This document shows, in pieces, positions 23,621 through 28,120 of a stretch of 28,120 nt of DNA. The notes beneath the pieces were generated by a model. That model saw only the letters and a program-made list of their open reading frames with translations. It was not told the origin of the DNA and did not search any database. Position 1 is the stretch's first letter. Each line of letters starts with the position of its first letter. This DNA comes from a virus: positions 1-28,120 of IMG/VR virus record IMGVR_UViG_3300006919_000315; one strand, written 5' to 3'. A program made the position numbers and the translations under genes.

Positions 23621-26054
23621 TAGTAGAAAAAATACTTACGAAACATTAGAAGACAGCGCTTTAATTGAAATGGCGTTAGGCTCTAATGTAGTCGACAGAG
23701 AAAATGCCTATGAAGATATGCTCATTGAAAAGCTATCTTTAGAAAAAATAAAAAGCGGTATAGATAGAACCACAGGTGCTCCAAGTAATGTAAGGTTTAG
23801 TGTTGGAGCTGCTCAGAGTCCAGAAGATAAATTAGCTACACTCCAAGTATTTTATCCAGACGCTATGCGTGTAGAGGACTTAGATCCACAAAACGGAGCT
23901 ATGGAGTTTGGTTATGGCAACTTTGCTTTTACCAATCCCGAAACAGGAAAGCTAACTTTATATGATGAATTTAATCCAAAGTTTTTAGGCATACCGATAC
24001 CAACAGGTAGAGATTTTCTTGATGCTGGTCCAGAGGTAGCAGAAACAGCAGGAGCCATTGGCGGTTTGATTGGCGGCGGTCTTGCTGGAGCTGGAGCAGG
24101 ATCTTTAGCTTTGCCTGGAGGCGGTACTATTAGTGGTGGTGTTGCTGGTGCCATAGCAGGAGAGGGTTTAGGATCTGCGACAGCAAGAGAGTTATACATA
24201 GGTATTGCAGATGTTTTTGGCGAAACAGTAGATACTAGAAATCTTGGTGAAAGAGCAGTAGATTTTACACAAACAGCTACATTCAATGCTGCTGCTGGGC
24301 CAATACTTAGCAAGACTTGGCAGGGTATTAAATATGTAGGTGGTCAACCTATAAGATATATGACAGGTGGTACCTCACCAGCAGCCAAAGAAACTTTAGA
24401 AGCGTTTGATTCAGTAGGCATAACAAACCCAACAGCAGGACAGATTACCAGTAATCCAACTTTAAATTTAATTGAAGAAGGTTTAAGTGCCATGCCTACC
24501 TCCACAAAAGTTATGCACCAAAACGCTGCTCAAACTGTTGCTGAAATTGATACCTTTGCTAAAGAGTTAGCAAAAAAATATGGAGGTATTAGGACTACAG
24601 ATGAAGCTGGTTTAGCTTTAATGACAGGTGCTAGAGCAGCAAGACAAAGATATACCAACACAATAGACCAAATGTATAACAAGGTAAACATTGGATTAAA
24701 CCAAGACATTTCTTCACAAGCAAAACACACACAAGAATTTGTTAAAAAATATATAGCGCAATCTAAAACTGCAACTGGTGAAGATACACTAAAGCCCGTT
24801 ATGGAAATGGCAGCAAAAGTTTTAGCAGATGCCGACGCAGGTGTTTTAAATTACAACAACCTTAAAAACTTTAGAACTTATTTAAGAGAAAATTTAAGCT
24901 CTGCAACAGCAGCCGGTGCTAAATTAGATGCAACTGGAACTAAAATGAAAGAGCTCTACGGCTATATATCTTTAGATCTTGGGGATTTAGTAGAAGAGGC
25001 TGGCAATGATGTTTCTAGGCTTGCTTTTAGAGAGGCCAATGAATATGTTGCAAAAATGCAGGGTGACGTTGGTGCTATTACATATTTAGATAATGTAATT
25101 GCTAAAGGCGATGTAACTGCAAACAAAGCGTTAAAGTATGTTTTGACTGGCGCTAAAGATGGTGGCGATGACTTATTAAGACTTAAAGAGGTTCTGAAAC
25201 CAGATGAATACAATGTCATGTCGGGTTATATGCTTGGTAGGATGGGCATGCCAACTCCGGGTGTATCGCAAGGTGTTGAGCTTGGAGCAGAGGGCGTTGT
25301 AAAAGAGGGTGCTGAATATATAGCCGAGCAAGGATTCTCACCAAAAAGATTTCTTACTAATTGGAACTCTTTAAGTAAAGAGGCCAAAGAAGCATTATTC
25401 AAAGGAACTGAGTACGAAGATCTTATACCAGAATTAGATAATTTGGTATTTACAGTAGATAAAATAGGCCTTGCAGCACAACAAATGGCAAATCCAAGTG
25501 GTACTGCTAGAGTTGCAGGCACAATAGCTTACTTTACTGGGGGTTTAGGTGGTGGCGCTGGTGTTAGCTACGACTTTGGGTTAGGCGCATTAGCTGCACC
25601 TTATATGAGCGCTAGACTAATGACTAACAAAAATTTTGTGCGATGGCTAACAGAAGGTTTAGAAAAAACAGCTTACGATCCAGAAAGCTATGGGCAACAC
25701 ATTAGAAGGCTTTATCAAATCTATGAGCTAAACCCAGAGATTAGAGAAGAGGTCAGAGCAATACTTGAAGGACAACAATTTGAAACACTAGAGCCGATTG
25801 AAGACAGAAATGCTGCTAATGTGCCACCTGTTACTACAGCTGTTCCGAATGAGCAATCTTTTAGAGAGGTTACAAATCCAGAGATTGCTGGCAAACTTTT
25901 ACCAGATGTAGAGCTTGCAGAACAAGTGGTTGGGTTTGAAGCACCACAGGTTAGTAATCCAGAAGTTATTATGTCGCCAACAGTTTTACCAGATGAAGCA
26001 GACAGAGAGATTGCTATGCGTCAACAAGCCGGTGGGATTGGTTCTCTAGGGTAA
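23613..26054 (+). CDS. Large putative DNA-ejection protein
   Basis: The product has 813 residues from ATG 23613, inside the previous gene by eight bases. A TTG directly before it is an alternative. Residues 144-200 are Gly/Ala-rich and hydrophobic (ETAGAIGGLIGGGLAGAGAG then SLALPGGGTISGGVAGAIAG), like membrane-inserting parts of ejection proteins. The middle is mostly helical (ARAARQRYTNTIDQMYNKVN, LKNFRTYLRENLSS). Another Gly-rich stretch lies near 640-665. The C-terminal 110 residues are acidic and Pro/Val-rich. Last and longest of the four-gene ejection group. No lysozyme or peptidase motif recognised. Confidence 0.65.
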   Translation: MSDSRKNTYETLEDSALIEMALGSNVVDRENAYEDMLIEKLSLEKIKSGIDRTTGAPSNVRFSVGAAQSPEDKLATLQVFYPDAMRVEDLDPQNGAMEFGYGNFAFTNPETGKLTLYDEFNPKFLGIPIPTGRDFLDAGPEVAETAGAIGGLIGGGLAGAGAGSLALPGGGTISGGVAGAIAGEGLGSATARELYIGIADVFGETVDTRNLGERAVDFTQTATFNAAAGPILSKTWQGIKYVGGQPIRYMTGGTSPAAKETLEAFDSVGITNPTAGQITSNPTLNLIEEGLSAMPTSTKVMHQNAAQTVAEIDTFAKELAKKYGGIRTTDEAGLALMTGARAARQRYTNTIDQMYNKVNIGLNQDISSQAKHTQEFVKKYIAQSKTATGEDTLKPVMEMAAKVLADADAGVLNYNNLKNFRTYLRENLSSATAAGAKLDATGTKMKELYGYISLDLGDLVEEAGNDVSRLAFREANEYVAKMQGDVGAITYLDNVIAKGDVTANKALKYVLTGAKDGGDDLLRLKEVLKPDEYNVMSGYMLGRMGMPTPGVSQGVELGAEGVVKEGAEYIAEQGFSPKRFLTNWNSLSKEAKEALFKGTEYEDLIPELDNLVFTVDKIGLAAQQMANPSGTARVAGTIAYFTGGLGGGAGVSYDFGLGALAAPYMSARLMTNKNFVRWLTEGLEKTAYDPESYGQHIRRLYQIYELNPEIREEVRAILEGQQFETLEPIEDRNAANVPPVTTAVPNEQSFREVTNPEIAGKLLPDVELAEQVVGFEAPQVSNPEVIMSPTVLPDEADREIAMRQQAGGIGSLG

Positions 26055-26058
26055 GGTT

Positions 26059-26310
26059 ATGGCCCGCAACTACGCGCAGAAATATGCAAACTATCATTCT
26101 CGACCAGAGCAAATAAAAAGAAGATCCTCACGCAACAAAGCAAGACGCCTGGCTATCAAGGCAGGCAAGGCAAAAGTCGGCGATGGCAAAGACATTCATC
26201 ATAAAGACGGCAACCCTTTGAATAATAAAAATGGTAATTTAAGATCTATGAATAAAAGCAAAAATAGATCTTTTGCTCGGACTAAAACGGCTCGAAAGAA
26301 AAGAGTTTAG
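26059..26310 (+). CDS. Small HNH-like protein lacking the final histidine
   Basis: The product has 83 residues and is very basic. The core DIHHKDGNPLNNKNGNL (45-61) matches the HNH pattern of phage homing nucleases (H47 H48, then N55 N56 and N60). The third His, normally near 'THSEN', is replaced by MNKSKN (64-69). The rest is Lys/Arg-rich. It could be a small nicking enzyme with altered chemistry, or a DNA-binding relic. It starts five bases after the ejection gene, without a clear Shine-Dalgarno site, and its stop overlaps the convergent minus-strand gene. Confidence 0.75.
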   Translation: MARNYAQKYANYHSRPEQIKRRSSRNKARRLAIKAGKAKVGDGKDIHHKDGNPLNNKNGNLRSMNKSKNRSFARTKTARKKRV

Positions 26311-26552
26311 TTTGACGCCTCAGAAGCTCGTATAATCGCTCCTACGACCTCATAATCAAAGTCATAACCCATGTGGCTATCCTCACCTATAACTACCTCT
26401 AAGTTGCGAGATATGAGCCGCATAAGAGCTGCTTGTTGGTGTAAGGTAAGTCTGCTAAATACGTCAATAACTTCTTGGGCCTCTAATACCGGTTTATACG
26501 ATTGAGGTTTTGGTTTGTCTGGTTTGGACATCTTGTTTTTAAATATGTTCAT
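26307..26552 (-). CDS. Minus-strand hypothetical protein
   Basis: The product has 81 residues from ATG 26552, or 74 from ATG 26531, which lies just after the upstream stop. Neither has a good ribosome site. It opens with a Lys/Pro-rich part (KPDKPKPQSYKP), then an amphipathic helical region (EAQEVIDVFSRLTLHQQAAL). It ends acidic (DFDYEVVGAIIRASEASN). It is co-directional with, and directly downstream of, the ribbon-helix-helix gene, so it probably shares that transcript. Function unknown; a regulator partner is possible. Confidence 0.65.
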   Translation of the reverse strand: MNIFKNKMSKPDKPKPQSYKPVLEAQEVIDVFSRLTLHQQAALMRLISRNLEVVIGEDSHMGYDFDYEVVGAIIRASEASN

Positions 26553-26739
26553 GTTCGGATAAGCTCATAAGTCTTTTGTGTTCTTTCTGTATCAATACTT
26601 TGAGCTGATCTATCTTAGATCTGTGCTCCATATCGCAAATTGATTGCAGAAGATCATAAGTAGCTGGATCAACAGCCAAACTTTTCCTTATTTCTTTTCC
26701 GTCTTTTTTATGGTCCATATTGTCTAAGTCTGTATTCAT
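26539..26739 (-). CDS. Ribbon-helix-helix-like candidate transcription regulator
   Basis: The product has 66 residues from ATG 26739. A TTG at 26787 is upstream in frame, but a TATAAT box on this strand (26772-26767) would then lie inside the gene. Residues 17-23 (IRKSLAV) fit the beta strand, 24-37 (DPATYDLLQSICDM) fit helix A, HRSK the turn, and 42-55 (KIDQLKVLIQKEHK) helix B of the Arc/MetJ fold. Such proteins bind paired short boxes as dimers. It stands 0.8 kb from the paired AGTTGCA boxes at 27552. The link is inference. The downstream gene starts inside its 3' end. Confidence 0.65.
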   Translation of the reverse strand: MNTDLDNMDHKKDGKEIRKSLAVDPATYDLLQSICDMEHRSKIDQLKVLIQKEHKRLMSLSEHEHI

Positions 26740-26766
26740 TTGGTTAATTCTATAACTTTTAGCACA

Positions 26767-26772
26767 ATTATA
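26767..26772 (-). promoter_or_regulatory. Minus-strand -10 box (TATAAT)
   Basis: On the minus strand the sequence reads TATAAT, a perfect sigma70 -10 hexamer, about 28 bases before ATG 26739. No good -35 lies 16-18 bases upstream. It supports the shorter start of the ribbon-helix-helix gene. Alone, an AT-rich hexamer is weak evidence. Confidence 0.45.
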
Positions 26773-26794
26773 CAAATAAATATTCAAATTTATC

Positions 26795-26803
26795 TGATAT
26801 ACT
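26795..26803 (+). promoter_or_regulatory. Extended -10 promoter directly before the oxygenase ATG
   Basis: TGATATACT is an extended -10 (TG, one base, TATACT), ending seven bases before the A of ATG 26811. Transcription would therefore start at or next to the initiation codon, giving a leaderless mRNA. No Shine-Dalgarno sequence is present, which agrees. No -35 is recognisable, as allowed for extended -10 promoters. Confidence 0.5.
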
Positions 26804-26810
26804 AAAAACC

Positions 26811-27524
26811 ATGTATCAACTAAAAAATTACTTACTGAGCATGCAGTCGCATTGGATGATTAACCATACGACATATAAGGCTGTCCAAGACACTTTGCCA
26901 GACATAGTAAAGTTTAAAGGTCAGCAGGGTATGGAGGATATGGGCAAAACTCCAATACACAAAGTTATAAAAAAGATACATCCAGAAATATATCGAGTGC
27001 CTTTGTTTCGCCGCAAATTTTGTTCTATGTTAATCAACGAAATTGAACACATGAAAAAAGAAATACCATTTGAGGCTAATACAGATGAGGACCAGCTGCG
27101 CCAAATACCAGAGATTGTATTGCGTGAACATGTCCCGGAGTTATATCGCAGCATGTGGTTTGTGGTACAAAGCGTACTCAACCCTATGTTCAATGCGATA
27201 TGGCAAAGAGATTGTAAAGATCCGTCAACGATACAAATAGCTAACTATAATCTCAAAGATAAGAAACAAGGTGCTTGGCACCATGACGAAAGCGCTGATA
27301 TTTCGGTGGTTGTGCCGCTCAATACTGGTAAGTATAAAGGCGGTGGCACCGCGTTTCACAACTACGGCGAAATAAGTCCGTTGCCAACGGGCCATGCGTT
27401 GATTTTCCCAAGTTTCATCAATCTGCATAAGGGCCTGCCAGTCGAAAGCGGTGATAGATACCTGTTGGTTTTTTGGCTACATGATCGTCAAAGAATCATA
27501 GAATTGTACGAAAACTACCTCTAA
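26811..27524 (+). CDS. 2-oxoglutarate/Fe(II)-dependent oxygenase
   Basis: The product has 237 residues. The C-terminal half has the double-stranded beta helix pattern: iron ligands H157 and D159 in GAWHHDES, the distal H206 in FINLHKGLP, and R216 in GDRYLLVFWL, which should bind 2-oxoglutarate. The N-terminal 130 residues are helical and unlike known motifs. Enzymes of this family hydroxylate proteins or nucleic-acid bases; the substrate here is unknown. Such genes are common in marine phages. The gene seems to be expressed from its own promoter, lies divergent from the ribbon-helix-helix gene, and has no ribosome site. The start ATG 26811 is supported by the -10 placement. Confidence 0.85.
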   Translation: MYQLKNYLLSMQSHWMINHTTYKAVQDTLPDIVKFKGQQGMEDMGKTPIHKVIKKIHPEIYRVPLFRRKFCSMLINEIEHMKKEIPFEANTDEDQLRQIPEIVLREHVPELYRSMWFVVQSVLNPMFNAIWQRDCKDPSTIQIANYNLKDKKQGAWHHDESADISVVVPLNTGKYKGGGTAFHNYGEISPLPTGHALIFPSFINLHKGLPVESGDRYLLVFWLHDRQRIIELYENYL

Positions 27525-27544
27525 AAATAACTGTTATTATTGTC

Positions 27545-27593
27545 TGTAAATAGTTGCATATAGTTGCAACTTATGGCATTATATCTATGTGGG
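27545..27593 (+). promoter_or_regulatory. Promoter/operator element, copy 2 (paired AGTTGCA boxes)
   Basis: This is the second copy of the element at 7609-7657. AGTTGCA lies at 27552-27558 and 27562-27568, again 10 bases apart. The second box extends to a perfect palindrome, AGTTGCAACT (27562-27571). A promoter can be read as TTGCAT (27554-27559), a 17-base spacer, then CATTAT (27577-27582). CTATGTGGG (27585-27593) is conserved exactly, at the same distance as in copy 1. The gene downstream starts at ATG 27628 behind AAGGAGGG. Confidence 0.8.
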
Positions 27594-27627
27594 AATTTTA
27601 ATTGAAAACAAAAAAAAGGAGGGTGTA

Positions 27628-27924
27628 ATGGTTGATGAAAAAATATTAACAAAAACAATTAGCAATGGCACTGATTGTTGTGATTATAGGTTGGTCAAAT
27701 ACAAAATAAATGGCAAGTGGACAAAGCCATTGCTAGAACATAACCAAGAAAAAGGCACAAATGGTGATTGGGACGGCTGGCACATGACTGAGTTGTTTGA
27801 GCACTTTAGTCATGGTGATATAGCCTACATGAATAAAAAGTTTGGTATGCAGTTTGGTATTGGTTGTTATGACGAAGAGTTAATACAAACAGACGAACTT
27901 GTTGAGTTCAAGGAGGGTAAATAA
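27628..27924 (+). CDS. Hypothetical protein, first gene of the right-end operon
   Basis: The product has 98 residues from ATG 27628, which has AAGGAGGG (27617-27624). An in-frame GTG at 27589 lies at the predicted transcription start and is rejected. It has an aromatic, polar composition: YRLVKYKINGKWTKPLLEHN, GDWDGWHMTELFEHFSHGDI and KKFGMQFGIGCYDEELIQTD. An adjacent CC pair (TDCCDY) is present. No membrane segment or known motif. It overlaps the next gene by one base (TAATG), with a second strong AAGGAGGG. This layout mirrors the island operon at 7689. Confidence 0.85.
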   Translation: MVDEKILTKTISNGTDCCDYRLVKYKINGKWTKPLLEHNQEKGTNGDWDGWHMTELFEHFSHGDIAYMNKKFGMQFGIGCYDEELIQTDELVEFKEGK

Positions 27925-28120
27925 TGTTTGATGTAATTAGTTATGACGAACATGGCAACGAAGATAAAGCCATGGCAAAGAAACTCAAAGACGGATTTGC
28001 AAAAGTCTATGACAACATGTGCAAAGAATGTCTAGGCACTGGCAAAAGGAAGATCACTTTTGAGGATTGCTTTGGTAATCCAGTGCCAAAGAAGACTGTT
28101 TATTTAAAATGCAACTGCAA
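27924..28120 (+). CDS. DnaJ zinc-finger-like protein, N-terminal part (cut by window end)
   Basis: The ATG overlaps the previous stop (TAATG) behind AAGGAGGG (27910-27917). Sixty-five residues are visible. C33-x-x-C-x-G-x-G40 (CKECLGTG) is the signature repeat of the DnaJ central zinc domain, and a second pair, CNC (63-65), follows. The rest is outside the window. It may be a free zinc protein that assists folding, or the N-terminus of a larger enzyme that carries such a domain. The first 30 residues are acidic and helical. Confidence 0.75.
   Translation, partial: MFDVISYDEHGNEDKAMAKKLKDGFAKVYDNMCKECLGTGKRKITFEDCFGNPVPKKTVYLKCNC

Noticed and set aside
4988-25518. Single AGTTGCA words elsewhere, for example near 4988, 18722, 19059 and 25512
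   Set aside because: They are isolated words within coding DNA with no second box 10 bases away and no CTATGTGGG.
27526-27540. AATAAC/GTTATT inverted repeat after the oxygenase
   Set aside because: Only one base is left for a loop and no T run follows, so it is not a credible terminator.
1-28120. tRNA genes, CRISPR arrays, insertion sequences, integrase or attachment sites
   Set aside because: No cloverleaf-like segments, regularly spaced identical repeats, transposase motifs or recombinase motifs were seen. I could not run a covariance search.

Overview
The window looks like the structural (late) half of a tailed marine phage with a short, podovirus-type tail, plus the start of its early region. 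The DNA is AT-rich by eye, genes are packed with 1-14 base overlaps, and there is no tRNA, rRNA, integrase, CRISPR or IS element. The gene families (P22-like portal and tail genes, a viral GroES, small KGG-rich basic proteins, Gly-rich ejection proteins) are ones I associate with uncultured marine phages of alphaproteobacteria such as SAR11 or SAR116. The host is an inference; nothing in the window proves it.

Layout: 1-984 is the C-terminal part of the large terminase, followed by a 58-residue TTG-start gene and the portal (1164-3653). Then come a lysine-rich AT-hook protein, a small helical protein, a GroES-like co-chaperonin, a scaffold-like coiled-coil protein, two conserved head-module proteins and the major capsid protein (6597-7514). 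A strong terminator (7556-7582) closes this block. A small island follows with its own promoter/operator element (7609-7657): two unknown genes and a HAD nucleotidase (7689-9132). Head/decoration-type genes resume at 9204 and end in a second terminator (10337-10360). Next are five short Lys/Gly-rich basic proteins (10364-12011), the tail/connector module (12032-18041) and the ejection or internal virion proteins (18038-26054). One tail-module gene (14374-15092) carries an apparent one-base frameshift.

At the right end are a small HNH-like gene, two minus-strand genes including a ribbon-helix-helix candidate regulator, a 2OG-Fe(II) oxygenase whose -10 box lies next to its ATG, and a second copy of the promoter/operator element (27545-27593). 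That copy drives a new operon with an unknown 98-residue protein and a DnaJ-zinc-finger-like protein cut by the window end.

The most interesting signal is this 49-base element, present twice 20 kb apart (39 of 49 identical, ungapped). It has paired AGTTGCA boxes exactly 10 bases apart and a conserved CTATGTGGG near the predicted transcription start. It links the island inside the late genes to the operon at the right end. The nearby ribbon-helix-helix gene is a plausible but unproven regulator. No lysis gene, head maturation protease, DNA polymerase or clear receptor-binding protein was recognised.
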